64,000 bases of DNA, from the NCBI RefSeq assembly GCF_947623445.1, contig NC_135245.1, forward strand, positions 255,501 through 319,500, written 5' to 3'. This DNA comes from Clavelina lepadiformis. Taxonomy: Eukaryota; Chordata; Ascidiacea; Aplousobranchia; Clavelinidae. The position numbers were made by a program, and so were the translations under genes. Below are positions 44,934-57,892 of the stretch, one piece after another (the stretch's first letter is position 1; the number at the start of each line of letters is the position of its first letter). The notes under the pieces were generated by a model, which ran no database searches, was not told the DNA's origin, and saw only the letters and a list, made by a program, of their open reading frames with translations.

Positions 44934-47900
44934 ATTACTACAAACTAAGTATCTAATGCAAAGCAAGAAATTATAAATAGTTAATAACCTGCAAGTGGAA
45001 ATACATGCAAAAAGTCACTTGAAGCTTAATCACTGTACACAAAGCAAGCCACGTGGAAAATGTGGCATACCCACCCAGGCTGCAGAGTTTGGCATAGGCT
45101 CACTCAATACTGCTTTTCACGAGCTTCAGTGCCTCATGTAAGGTGCATTATTTTGCACTTAATGAGTTGGACAGGACTTTGTCCACTCGATTTGCAATTG
45201 ACTTAAAGATTGAATGAGTCAAACTGTGTATTTGCGTCAGAGCATTTTGCCCCATTTGTCACTTTTGGTGTTGACTCATGGTTCACCCAAGATCTTGCTG
45301 AAAACAGCCATACTCTGCTGTCTGGACAACCACTAGACCTGTTGTCACACATCTATAAACAAAGCGGGTTTGATTATATGAAAACCAATTGATAATAAAC
45401 AATAAAGTTTCCACACAATGCACACTGTGACATCCCAGATTGGAAAGTTTGCCAAGTGTGCAAGGGATAAAAATTAATTACACATATAATGAATGTTTCA
45501 TCTTGATTGCGCGGGGGATTTCTCAGCCCAAAACACTTTCCAATCTTGGTTAGCAAAATGTTGGGTTTGATATCAGAACCAGGTATTGAGGAATTATCAC
45601 ATCGTAGCTCTTTCTCATTCATCAGACTGTATATTGTACTCGATGATGATGAGAAATTACGCAAGCAGTGAAGCAAATACAAGTGTTTGCATGATGGCGT
45701 GCATTAAAACCTTAATTATTTAGGCTATTTGTTATAAAATGGAGTTCAAACAAAACTAACTTTATTGCGTTTGTTTATTATAAATGTCTGAGGTAAAATT
45801 TTCCAAAACTTCAACTTTAATCGCAACTTCGCAATCGCATGTCAAAAAACATTTGTTATTTCTAACCCAGTTGTATGGCTACAGTAAACAAACACGAGTA
45901 TATGCTTCAGTCGCTTTTGCTGCATGAAGTGCTGTCAGGCGGTAGGTTAGTATGTCGTAGTTAGTTTTCCCTATCATTCTATATATCTGCTCAAACCGTC
46001 AAATACTGCGAGTTTTTAGACCTCAGCTACTCAAATTTTGACGTTTTCTGGTTGTGCACCCGTGTACGGGACCTGACCCTTAAATAGCTTGGCTCACTGT
46101 TAGGCGGTTACATCAGTAAGGGTGGGATCAGATAGGCAAAGCAACTACAAACTAGGCCTATAACCTCGTAGCAGCGACGTAACCACGCTGAATAAGTATA
46201 AAGAATTTCCCCACTCACTATTTGCGGAACCTTGAAATAGCGAAGTGAAACCCCAAGAAAAAATTTTCTCACGGGATGACGTAAATTCTAATTCCGACCT
46301 TCAAAGTCGTAACCCATTATGACGAAAGAATTTCCAAAAAAATCTATAGACATCTAAAGCGAGAGTGCGCTAAATATTTTTTAATTTACTGAAAAAAGGT
46401 TATTTAGAAAATGATATGTATCTTAGAAAGCATATCATAATTATTGCAATGCATGTTTATGCGGCTTAAAAGTAAGTATCTGAGTCCAATTAATAAATAT
46501 AAGAATGCGAAGGCGTGTTCTTTCCAGTGCACACTGGGGCACTTCGAACCCTTAGCCGTTAAACATAGTCATGCAATAAAAAAACATCTTGCGTGTATTG
46601 TACAACGAGTATAATATTGACGTATTACGCGTATTATTATAAACACAAATCTCACCTAATATACCCGAAATTTCACTGCTGTTAGCTTATCAGAAAGCTA
46701 AAGTAATGCCAATTGTAGTTTAGAGACGAAGTTTACTATAAGCAACTACTTGTGATAAACATCAGTGGTCAAATCGTTTTCGTTGCTGCTTTACGACTGC
46801 GCTTATACAAAAATTCGAAAATTTCTTTTCAATATGCAGAGTTGACATTTTTATTGAAGTGGTTATTAAGTTATTTCAATCACCAGCAGGGGGCACGAAA
46901 TCAATGCATTGAAAGGTGCGCGAAAGGAAAAAAGAACGAAGAGCCCTGGTGCATAGAACAGTGTAATTAGGCCCAAAGTTTCATTTGGATCCTAAAGTTG
47001 GAGTTCGTTTTTCAAGAGCAACGATATTATGACGTAACATAACTACTCAAAGCACAAGTCTCGTAACATTTGCAACAATGTCGTAATTCTTTGACGTTGT
47101 TAGATACGTGAGTTACATTTTTGATGACGTTGTTTGATACGTAATTATATTGACCCATATATTTATTGAGTCATGTGATCAATTGGGCAAATTAGAAGCG
47201 CTTATTTAAATTGCGGGCCACTTTTTTATTTAACGACACGTCACAATGGAAACAATTCTCAGCAATGTTGTTTAACTCCGGTCTTTATGACGATGCACTT
47301 TGCATCTGGGTTCAAAGGTTACGCAAATCAAACCATTAGTAAATGAGGAGTGAAAGCCACATTGTTCCTTTGTCATCGTCACAAACGACAATGTTGTTTG
47401 CTTAGTCATCAATAACATTATAGTGATTGAATAACTGCTGTGTAATGAAATCACACACAATTGATAGATGATGTTTGAAGTTGGCGGAAGTAATTCCATT
47501 CTAGAAATGGGGGGTGGTATTTCGAACACACCTCGTGAGGATGAATGTGCTCGCGAGGGACGCTTTTGCTCGTTAATTCCTTCCGAGGTATTCCCAACTG
47601 CTTCTCGGGAGAAAATGGGGTTCGGCAGCAGTAACATCTACTAGTTCTTCAGACCACACTTAAGCACATTGCGAGGACAAAGACTGCCAACTCTGATTTG
47701 TGGAAACGAAACCGTTGGAAAACGGAGAAAAACGTTGAAAACATAAAAGAAAGGACTCAATGACGTTTTTATCTGAGGCTGACATAATCGCAGAATATCG
47801 GCTCAGTCAGGATGTCAGGAGGCCCAACTGCTGGATGAAGACTTAAAGCAGAAATGCTTTGTATGAGTTTCTACGCCTTCAACTATAGCTTCCATCTCTT

Positions 47901-49665
47901 CATCACGACGATTTGCAGCACGTTTCCTAACAACTTTATGAAAACGCTCAGTGTTTGCGACACTAGATGGCGCCACAACACATCTTAGCCCAGACCTTTC
48001 CTACATGACGTTTTCATGTTTTCGTCAAAAACACGTTAAACTCAATCGAGAAAAATTACACAGAAATAAAGTGTTTGAAAATTTATCACAGATTTTCTAT
48101 CAGCCGTTTTATTTTTTGTTGCTGAATATGACGCAAGCCAGCATCAGGCGCACCGACCTACGTCATCTAAGCGCGATTCTATTTGGTTTCTTCAACCGAT
48201 TGTAAAGTGGAACGAAACAGCCATCGCCCATCAACGTCTTAAAATGGGTGGTTACTATTTTAAATCCTGGAAAATATTTTCGTTCTTCAAATAAGAGCTG
48301 TTCGTTGTCAAGAGGCCTCTTGACTTGTAACTCTCAAGAACAAAGAATCGTCAAAGTTGGCCGAAGAGATCGCTTCGAGTTTGAAGCAGATCTTGTTGCG
48401 GAAGTATTTGTGAGATATTTTCACGTCACACACCCTATGTATGACGTGAAAACGTTATCATGTAGAAGGATTGTTAATCACAATGTTTAAGTATATTGGA
48501 CCCTGGACATATTGTACTTGGATAGATTAACGTTCATTGGCCAGTCTACGTCAGCAACCGCGAACAACTTGTCAGTTATCGAAGTTTCTCGATATAAAAG
48601 ACTTCCTCCCAATATTGACACAGCATAATTCCATTGATTGTGAGGTAATAAAGCAAAATGAGGCGCATCGATCATAAAATTAAGTTTCTTTCGACAATGT
48701 GTTATTGTTAATCCGATTCAATTGTCACGTCACAATGCAAAGGGTTTGTTATTATAAGACTGATGACCGAGATGTGAGGGAAGGTCGTTCGAGAATTTCT
48801 GTTTGTACAAGTTCGCAAAATGCCTTTACGACGTTTCAATTGAAATCGCGTGTGATGTAATAAAGAGCACTTTATGATGTCATTGTCAGAGCGAACTAGG
48901 AGTTGTCAGTGTAACGCAACTTCAAGGTCAAAGGCAAGTTAATGCTGAATGGCGTCACGTCCGTAGTTGTTTGATCCAGGGCACCTAGCAGGGCAGACAT
49001 AAGCCGCTATCCTGTTCCTAATCAACCCAGGTGACGCTAGGGCATCATCAAGGTCCTTGCAAGGATATGTGACACTTGTGTGACGTCAGTCGATCATAAA
49101 CTGTTCTGCTCACAGCGGCTTATGACGTAACAATTGGTCAAGCGAAATGCTGTAATTGTTTTGTAACCTTTGAATTAGATTTAAAGCTGGTTTTGTCGTG
49201 TTTTGCAGCTTGCAATAATTTAGCTGCAAAATACCAACTCGGAGCAGGTCATAAAAATATTCGAGAGACTTCAGAGATTTTGTGACGATTGTGCATTTCT
49301 CGCTACAGCGAGTTCAAGATGATCCGCAGGATTGTTGGAAAATCGAAAAGCAGCAAAAAGCCCCCAAGGTGAGAATGCTTGCAACAGTTGCCAATAGAAT
49401 TATAGCAATTGCAATATTTAGTTATAAGTGGTTGGTGAAAAATGTCGTCATTCTTGTGTTATGCCGGTCCTTGAGTTGATTTAAAGAGAAAGTTTTCGGA
49501 CTGAAATATTTTGCAAAGCTTCATTTGCATGACGTCACCAAACCTATAACGTCATAAACAATGACGTGACCCAAACCGGTGTAGCTTAGCGAGTTTCAGG
49601 GTTACTCGATTTCACGAAGGTTAGCCCACAGAGCAGAGAATAAACAGAAAACTCAGCGAAACGCG
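44934..49665. other. Long intergenic region between HMGCR and the kinesin side
   Basis: About 4.7 kb of AT-rich DNA without a convincing gene. The left end should hold the HMGCR promoter. It contains a second copy of the 42-bp repeat core (45570-45611). It also contains a short cysteine-patterned open exon candidate (46890-46970) and a 58-codon ORF (47468-47644), both treated as weak findings. Other ORFs at 47951-48205 and 48248-48490 lack family resemblance. Confidence 0.45.
45570..45611 (+). repeat. Second copy of a 42-bp dispersed repeat core
   Basis: Matches 39641-39682 (inside the MITE-like unit of RCE1 intron 1) at 36 of 42 positions by hand alignment, sharing GTATTGAGGAATTAT and TCGTA. 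The inverted arms of the other copy are not seen here, so either this copy lost its ends or the core is an independent sequence. Confidence 0.5.
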
Positions 49666-49914
49666 ATGTCATTCCAGGTCAACACCAGCTTAGTTGATGT
49701 TCCACGAATTCACGGCAAGAGCTTTATATCCAGGACTCAACTTCGCGGCCCTCGTACCAGAGTGAAGCACCAGTCGAGTGGGACTGACCGCTTTAATTTT
49801 GATCGAAAGACAAATCGCGTCATGATCGCTGCAGGCGAACATAAAAAAGCGTTCTATGCTTTGTTGTCGTCACAGACGGGTTCTATGAAGAGTTTCCTTA
49901 CGCAAGGTGGTTGA
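49666..49914 (+). CDS. Hypothetical 82-residue protein or exon
   Basis: ATG-initiated uninterrupted ORF with a basic, polar sequence (MSFQVNTSLVDVPRIHGK at the start, DRFNFDRKTNRVMIAAGEH in the middle). No membrane segment or known domain is visible. It lies 256 bp before the kinesin start on the same strand, so it may be a separate small gene, an upstream exon, or chance. Codon use looks protein-like, but no family supports it. Confidence 0.28.
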   Translation: MSFQVNTSLVDVPRIHGKSFISRTQLRGPRTRVKHQSSGTDRFNFDRKTNRVMIAAGEHKKAFYALLSSQTGSMKSFLTQGG

Positions 49915-50169
49915 TCGGGTCGCTTTAATAAGGACAACTTTATGAAGGGCTCTTGGTCGCGTTGTTTCGCTCTGTCAAGGCATCTGCGCAAACAGACGAG
50001 AGTGGAAAATATCGAACGACTGGCATAATTGTCACGCAAGCCAGAGCAGTTTACAAAGCAGGCAATGAGGTCGACCACCGAGGCTAGCTTCCATGTAGCT
50101 TATAACGTCACCAGGATCAGTGACTGTTGTCAGTTGTGAGCTTAGATAGTGAGGCATTGTTTGCTCATA

Positions 50170-53100
50170 ATGAGTGTTTCTGAAGATACAAAGCCAGTTT
50201 ACAGATTTCGCGAAGGGAAGTCCCCTTTCATCACCTTGCCCCCAGAAGAAGAATACCCCGCCACCCCCCTTGTACGTGGGGGGCAGAATTACTTCCCTGA
50301 CGGAGTCAAAATGAGGAAAACTCCGCTGTCATTCTCTTTCTCTCGAGGATACGAAGCTTCTCCAGGACTTCTATCGGAGTCCTGCCCCAGATCATCGGCT
50401 CCGCTTCATCTACTCCGACTTCCCACCACTGCGCAGCCTAAAAAGAGAAATTCCGGCGCCTACTCTTCCTTCTCTAACGAAATCAATTATTACGATTCCG
50501 CACGTCACAGAAGCAAGGTGCTGCCGGCCACAGCCGGGGCAAGTTTGTCCAGTCACGTCCATCTCGGCCCCATGCTCCCCGTCCTCCCCTTGAACTCATC
50601 TAACCCGGTCAGTCCGCAGAGAGCCCTCCCCCTTTCTCGTCACAGCAGCTACGGCAGCGCCAGTGACGTCGAACCGGAAGTTGCCGATTACGGATCTTAC
50701 AATTTCGACGAACGATATCTTTCCGATGACGAAATTTTCCCCGAAATCGATTTATCGCTTTTATTTTGTAACAGAGCCGAAACTAAAAAAGATGACGTCA
50801 CTATTACATCACCGAAATCAATTCCAAGTTCAAGAACGACGTCATTCAGCAGCCCGGAACCCTCTACAACGTCATCACTTTCACATGATGATCTCAGAGA
50901 TGAAGTGACCTCACCAAGTTCAGTTGTTGACGTCAGAGAAGAACGGGCAAGCTTCAAAGTCCAAGTTCGAATCAAACCATTGGATGAACAGAACGAAGGT
51001 TGGAAGATTTTGAACTTATTCAGATTAAACCGGATTTTATTATATTTTTGATATTTGTTAGTTTTTTATTTGTATTTGGAATCATCATAACAGTTTATGA
51101 TAGAAGCCATAATATTAAGCGAAAGGTGACCTATCACAGAAATATATTCTCAACGAGATCTAACTTGTGCGCGTCATTCATAGGCAGAACCAGCAACCGG
51201 TTGCGGTGTGTCTCCGTCAAAAGCAAACAGCAACTTACACTTTCAACCCGACCAAGCCTCAAGAAAGAGAACGTAGGTTCACAGCTTCCAAATTTAATTT
51301 AATTTGGTCGACTGCACTCGCTTGCACCGGGGTAATCCCCTTACATACGAATCTGTCAGCTTGAGCTAATTTTGGGGATAATTTCCACAAGAAATTTCCA
51401 CAAATGTGTGAACAAGATTCTTATCACGTGGTTTGGAATATTTCGGAGCTGGGATCTCCTTGTTGTAGCTATTGTAGTTACCTTGGCAACTCGTCGCTTA
51501 GCAACTACGTAACAAGTTTCAACAGAGAGCGAATGGAAAATAAGCCCATGTGATGGTCATTCGTGTTTGAAATATTTTCAATTTGACTTGCAAGTGTAAA
51601 GAAGTTTCTAAAGAAGCTTCTCTGTAAAGTTGCTTCTACCAATCTGCTTTCTCTTACAGAACGGGAACAAACATTCTTTTAAATTTGATCACGTGCTTGA
51701 CGAGAATTCGACGCAGAAAGATGCTTATGACGTCACAACGGGCCCTCTTGTTGAAAATACGCTCAAGGTTTGAAGTACACTTGATCATTGTTATAGGGAG
51801 CTTGGTTGGATTGTTCGCGAATAACAACGCTTTAATCATGTTGTTTATGTAATAATGAGCTGGATTGTAGCCCGAGAAATGAAATGTTCTGTCGACGTCT
51901 CCAATACATTGACTGCTTCTGTATCAACTTGGTATGATTTATCTCGTTTCCAGGGTTACCACTCCTGCCTAATCGCTTACGGCTCCCCGGGCACAGGAAA
52001 GAGCCACTCCTTATATGGTAAAGCGAGCAGCGGGAAGTACAAAGGGATGATCATTCGCGCTGCCGAAGCTTTGATCAATGCCGTCGACAAGACATCAGCC
52101 AATCAGAAGACGGATATTTCAATGTCATTCGTGCAATTGTACAACGAGAAATTCTACGATATCCTGGTGACAGTATTTTTTACATTGTGTAATTTCAACC
52201 GTGGCCTGGTTATGTTCCGACATTTACTCCGTGCAATGAGATTTAGAAAATATTAATTCCTGATTTAAATTTATTCAATGAGTCAGGATCCTTCGGCCAC
52301 AGACAACATAAAATTTCGAGATTCCGGAGATATTCATCTGCTAGAGGGCGTCACTGACTTGAAGGTTGAAAATTCTGAAGACGTCACAAAGCAACTGAGG
52401 CGGAACCCGAACAGACGTAAGTCGGTAAATTTGATGTAGGCTTCGTTACGTCACAGCAAGATCATGGAGAGTTTGTTGACTCGTCGTGTTGTGCACCAGT
52501 GCGTGACGGTGGGAGAAGTCACACGGTGTTTACGTTGCACTTCCGGAAAGAAGAGGAACTGACTGGCGATGATGAGGCAAAAGTGAAAACCTTCCGAACC
52601 ACGCACGGAAGACTGGACTTCGTTGACCTCATCGGGGTCAGCCGGGTGAGCTGTCAATCAAATTTGAACTTGCTTTGAAACATTCTTGTTGTAATCTGCG
52701 AAACTTTTCAGCCAACGAAGCATTCGACCCACGACTCGACCGGAAATAACGCAACCGCGAAAGCGAATAAATCACTGCAGGTTTTCGGGAACGTCGTCTG
52801 GGCCTTGACCGGAAAGGAAACGCAATATCCGCCTTACAGGTGGGGAATTCCCTAAATAAGGCGTGAATTGTTGAGCAAAACCTAATTTTTTGCTCCAGAG
52901 ACTCTCGACTCACTCGTTACCTGAGAGAGGCCATGGGCGGAAATTGCGTCACATCATTGCTCGTTACCGCCTCCTCGTGTCCAAATTCCGCCCACGAAAC
53001 CCTGAGTTGTTTGATGTTCGCGAAACGGGCGATGGGGGTGAAGAACTACCCCGCACCTTACCTGAGCCTGGAGAATGTGGAAGAAGGCCCGACTCAGGTG

Positions 53101-55667
53101 ATGCCCCTGTTGTGAGAATAACGGCCTTGAACTTTGAGAATAATTTGAATGATTTTGTTTTGACCAATACACAGAATGATGTCATCAGCAATGATGAAGT
53201 TGGCGAACAGCCCAACATCAAACAAGCGAAGAGTGACGAAATAAAACATACGTCTATTACGACACCAAAGCCAAACACACCAAAGAAAGAAGCGACGACT
53301 CCGGCAACCTCGACTCAGAGTCCTCCGATCCAGAAGAAGAGATCTCACCACTCCAAAGTCCTCCCGCCCATCAACTCACGTGATGCGAATGGGGAATCAC
53401 CGGAACTGATACCAAACGAAGTGAGTCAAGCGTCAACCGGTGTGAACACAAAATACGCGCAGAAGAATTCAAGATCGCGAACTTTTCACCGGAAGCAAAC
53501 CTCTAAAGACTTGAGCGGGGATGAACCCGCGGATGAAAAGCGAAAGAGCGAAAAATCGAAGAAATTGAAAAGAAAAAGTAAAACGAAGACCCCTGAGGAG
53601 GTTCCCCCCCAATACTGGCAGATAAACGGGGGCGATGGGTCTGGTACCCCATCGCAGGGGGTTGTGCTTCCCCAAATTACCACCCCCGACCAGATAAGAC
53701 AGGAATCCAATCATCTGGATGGGTCGGACGCGAAGAGCAGGAGAAGAAGTTTGTCTAAGAAGAATTCTCCTCTCGCCGACGCCGCCAACTTTCCGTCGAG
53801 TTGGGATCGCAACCCTACGTCATCGTCCTCGAATAAGGAGGAAAGCTTGGAAGAGAGAAAAACACGTTGCGTCATAGATTCCATTCTTCACAAATCCAAT
53901 TCGAGAAGTAGCGACAGGAAAGAAGCCTTCGCTATGCTACCGCCATCTACCAGCGAACTGCCTATGACAAAATCTCAAGTTGAGATCGGGATTGAATCAA
54001 CGAATCCGCCGGGCTTGCTTCCGTCGTCGCAGGTCGATTATCCCTGCTGCGTCCGATGTCAGGAAAGGGAGGAAAAGATAAAACGCAACTACGATCGAAT
54101 GATTCTTTTCTCGAAGAAGGACAGGGTGGGTGGATTAACGTAAGTGCTTCCGTATTTAAATCGAGTGACGTAACCTATTTTTATTGGACAGGACGTCAAG
54201 CAATCGAGGATTGAAGAACTTGAGCTGCGGATCCAGAAGGCGCAGACGGTTCCACTTCCTGAGCTTCAAAGGATCGCCGAAGAGCAAGTGAAGGACAAAC
54301 AAGCTATGGTCAGTGCTTTGACATCACAGTGGCATTTGTTTGATCATTTCCTCTAATTGTTTTCTTTATAATTTTAGACGCGACTCAAAGACTCAATCGA
54401 AAAATACAAGAAGCAGCTTTCCACCATGGTTAGCGCTACCGAGCTCTCTCACCTCAAGGAATTGAGAAGAAAAGATCAAACCATCATTGTGAGATAACAA
54501 TCGAGCCCAATGTGATTGGCTGAATTTGGAACGTCACAGTGACCGATTGTTAATACTATGTGGTGACGTCGACAGGCGGAGAAGGAGCGGGAGGTTGAGA
54601 CCCTGCGGAAGAACCTGGATGATCAGATCAAAGGAGCCAGCAAGCTCTTGAGCAAGAAGTCGGAGCAGAACGACGCACTCAAGTCGGAGCTGGAAGCATT
54701 GAAAGAGGAGCTATCTGAGAAGGTTCCAAGATCACGGCTGCAGCGATGGCGCGATCTTTGTTTCATTTTGTTCATGTTTAGATGGAGGAGTCAAGGAGGG
54801 AAGTTGATCGGATGCAAACGAAGCTCAAAGATGTAGAGTCAGAGAAGGAGAAGGTTTCGACGAAATACGACGCTTTGCTGAAAGAAAGTTCCGTGAAGCT
54901 GACCTGCGCCCTCGCTCAAGTCTCGCAGCTGAAAGAATCCAATGTTGACGTCATAAGAGAACACGACAAGGCAAAGGTAACTGACGTCATTGACATAACT
55001 TGAGATGATGTAGATGATGATGACGTATCATCAACGCGAAAAATTTCCAGGAACAACGGAACCGTGAAATCAGCATTCTGACAAAACAATTGTCCGACGC
55101 GCTGTCGTCAAAATCGCGGCCAAAGACCGGGGAATCGAAGCGGAAGTTGTCGTTCCCGATAAAATGCGATTCTTCCACGAACACGGAAGACGTCAAATCA
55201 CGACTAAACGGTGAGTTTTGAATGAAATGAAACAAGTTCTAGAATGCCTCGTATATGGATGAAAACTTCAAATAAACGCGAGGCGTGTATCCAGGTCTGG
55301 CCTATTCTGTCCACTGCCTCCGATGCGCTGCCCAGACCGTGCTCGAGAGGGACGACTCCGGGGAATACCCTAGTTTGAAAGACACCGAGTTGCGGATCCT
55401 ACTTCTCCAGGACACAAAGAACCGGGAGCTCCTTCTGCAGTTGTACGTTCTATTTTCTATTCACAGCATTGAGCGACTTATAAACACGTCATGCAAACGT
55501 TTATATCTCTATGACGCAGAAAACGTGAAAGAAATCTGCTTCGTGACGTCATGAAGATAATGTACTGTCGTCAGTGGTTCACGGAAGAGGGGAATCCCCA
55601 CGTGAAACGGACTCTGAAAAGAGTGGGGATCGACACGAGAGAGCTGGTGGTTGTGAAAAAGCCCTGA
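50170..55667 (+). CDS. Divergent kinesin-like protein with degenerate switch motifs and coiled-coil tail
   Basis: Sixteen exons join in frame to 1285 residues: 50170-50998, 51184-51272, 51660-51767, 51954-52166, 52287-52416, 52461-52645, 52712-52839, 52899-53097, 53175-54125, 54192-54308, 54378-54488, 54576-54722, 54782-54976, 55051-55210, 55295-55442 and 55520-55667. Residues 1-260 are Ser/Pro-rich and disordered. The motor (about 262-620) starts FKVQVRIKPLDEQ, has FKFDHVLDENSTQKDAYD, an intact P-loop GSPGTGKSHSLYG, and ends with YPPYRDSRLTRYLREAMGGN and HETLSCLMFAKRA. Switch I is GGRSHTVFTLHF (usual SSRSH) and switch II is DFVDLIGVSR (usual DLAGSE). A lysine/serine-rich linker and a coiled coil (about 940-1150) follow, then a conserved-looking C-terminus (MYCRQWFTEEGNPHVKRTLK). 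The motor is N-terminal, but the subfamily cannot be assigned. Exon 6 residues before switch I are unusual. Confidence 0.85.
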
Positions 55668-57229
55668 GCAACATGCCCGGCAGTTCTTGTGACCTTTCTT
55701 TCGTGTTTCAATGATAGATTTTATTCGTGTTTCAATGATAGATCTTAAATCGTTTCAAACATTATTTTTTAAGCTGTTTGCAGTTTGTTTTCGTTGTTGA
55801 GAATTTGTATGATTTTAATAAAATGCCACTTTTGCTGTTTTACCTGTAGCAAGGTTTCTGCTTCGACAACTATGAGGACTAGCTTTAAAATCAATTGGTC
55901 AAAACTGCAACCCTCTTTTTGAGGTCCCACGCTAAATTGCGATGTGAATAGCAACATAGGCTACTTATAATGATCAATGTGACTGTGTTAGCGGGATCAT
56001 TAGACGTTGCGTTGCAGCGGTCAAACGCCAAGTCACAACTTTTGAGATCAGAGAAAAATATCACAGTTCGCGGTTTCATCATCTTACAGTCCCAGTGGCT
56101 GGAGCAACTTTGCAAATCATCTCCACAACACGCGAACAGAGGTGGAGGGTTCAGGAAAAGCCATCGGAGGATGAGGGTCACGACTCGCTTGTTGTTGTGG
56201 CTATTGTGAATGTCGCGGCCACCTCATACGCAATCTCCTTTAATTTTTTTGTTTTACCAAATTCTTTACATTCATTAGTTAAATAGCGTTGTTTACTTTT
56301 TTTTATATTCTGTTCACCGTTAATCAAGTCATTCGGTTGTTTGTTTGTTTCTTAATTTCGTTACCGGTTCTAGACATTTTTATATTCTTGCGCGTTGGTC
56401 GAACGATTTCTGCAAAACTGTTGCCGAGAAAAACTTGCGACCTCACAACGATTCGAGATGAGTTTTTCGAGCTTTCTTGATCCGCTTTCGCTCAGGTTCT
56501 CACCACGCACTAACATCAAGAAAGCTCCGTCAGCCGCTGTCCAAGTCGGCTTTCACGATAGAAGACCTTCCCCCTTAAGAACGTTTGAAGAAGATCGTCG
56601 TCAATCCGCAAGAACGGTCGCAAGAATCTGGGAACTACGTAGCAATAGGGCTGCTAGTCTGGAAGTTGTTTGACATTTGCGTAAATTTGTCAACTCACCA
56701 TGTATTGTTCGCCTCGATCACTTTACATTACTTCAAAAAAACCTCTAAAAACCGAAAGATATATTTAACGTAATTCAACTTATTGATGATTCCAACTCTG
56801 GCCGTGTACGCTGGTACCCAGGGAAGTTGTTTGCTACGAAACTTGGAGGGAGGCAAACTTTGTGTGATGATGATAATGCACAAAAAAGTACTGAATCCTT
56901 GTAGGCTACTGAATTACTTTTTTAAGAAATTTTAGTGCGTCCAGGTACTTTTCAAGTGATTATTATTTCACGGTTTTGACGGGTATTTTCTTCTGAAGTT
57001 TTCTTTTTAAGCAATTCTTAATGCCAGGTTTTAGGGTTTGTTTTTCTTTTTTATTTTAGGAATACCTAATAAAATTGCAAGAAGTCCGTTCACATATGTT
57101 TTGAAGTAACTTGTAGCTTGGCCTTAATAAAGGCAGAAATTGCACTTGTAGTACAAGCGTCTGTATGCCTCCTTGTCTAAAAGACGATCGACTAGAAACG
57201 AGAACAGAAATTGCACTTGTAGTAGGACC

Positions 57230-57308
57230 CGATACAAGAAGTATCGAACCATCGTTACATTTTTTTGCGATTACCGACGGTTTTTGAAAGTATCGACTGC
57301 CCACCTCT
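57230..57308. mobile_element. Partial terminus related to the 57529 MITE
   Basis: Reading backwards from 57308, the sequence is CAGAGGTGGGCAGTCGATAC followed by ACCGTCGGT. This closely follows the left terminus of the 57529 element, but in the opposite orientation. No partner end with matching flanks was found to the left, so it looks like a fragment of an older insertion. Confidence 0.5.
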
Positions 57309-57528
57309 GTTGCCGGTTACAGAATTCCAATTATGATGCGTCATCACATTAAAATAAATAGTTAGTTAAAATAAAAAAATTTATGACATGAAACAAAATT
57401 GTCTCTTTAAATTTTTTATTAGATATTTTTACTACAGTAGTCACCGCTTTAAAACCTACCTCGAGACTGGAATTCTTGTACAATCAATGACCGAGTCCAT
57501 TTCTCTTATTTGTTCTCCTGCATTTAGG

Positions 57529-57892
57529 CAGAGGTGGCCAGTCGGTATAGGTACTTGGCAAAAACTGTACCGACGGTGCCGGTATTCGGTACTATTTTAA
57601 AAAAGTAGTTCGGTACTTTTTGTGTTAAAGATGCTACTGCAAGTGCACTGTTTGCCACTATTAAAGGTTACTCCAGGTTAAAACATATGAGATGTTACTC
57701 GTTCCCAATTTTACTTGACATTTCTAGATATAAAATGATCAAGAGATGCTAAAATTAGTATTAAGTAAAATGTATAACATTCTTTTTAAAACTATCACGT
57801 GAAAAGTACCGAGACCGACCGAAATTTCTTGAAAAAAGTAATTCGATACTTTTTTTCAAAAGTACCGACGGTACCAGTACTACCCACCTATG
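57529..57892. mobile_element. Non-autonomous hAT-type MITE (364 bp)
   Basis: Its ends are CAGAGGTGGCCAGTCGGTA on the left and the reverse complement of CATAGGTGGGTAGTACTGG on the right. The interior is rich in GTACCGACGG-type inverted repeats. Flanks CATTTAGG (57521-57528) and CGTTTAGG (57893-57900) are an 8-bp target duplication with one mismatch, the size expected for hAT. There is no coding capacity. Confidence 0.75.

Noticed and set aside
44934-44966. HMGCR start 11 codons further upstream
   Set aside because: That position is TTG, not ATG. The ATG at 44933 aligns with the vertebrate N-terminus.
51163-51275. Alternative kinesin exon 2 beginning at AACCAGCAA
   Set aside because: Splicing there brings the frame to a stop. 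The acceptor at 51183 and donor at 51273 keep frame and give the expected motor strand CVSVKSKQQLTLS.
52890-53174. Continuous reading of the kinesin middle region without an intron at 53098
   Set aside because: The frame carrying the motor end (HETLSCLMFAKRA) ends soon after 53098. A GT-AG intron at 53098-53174 joins it in phase to the Lys/Ser-rich linker.
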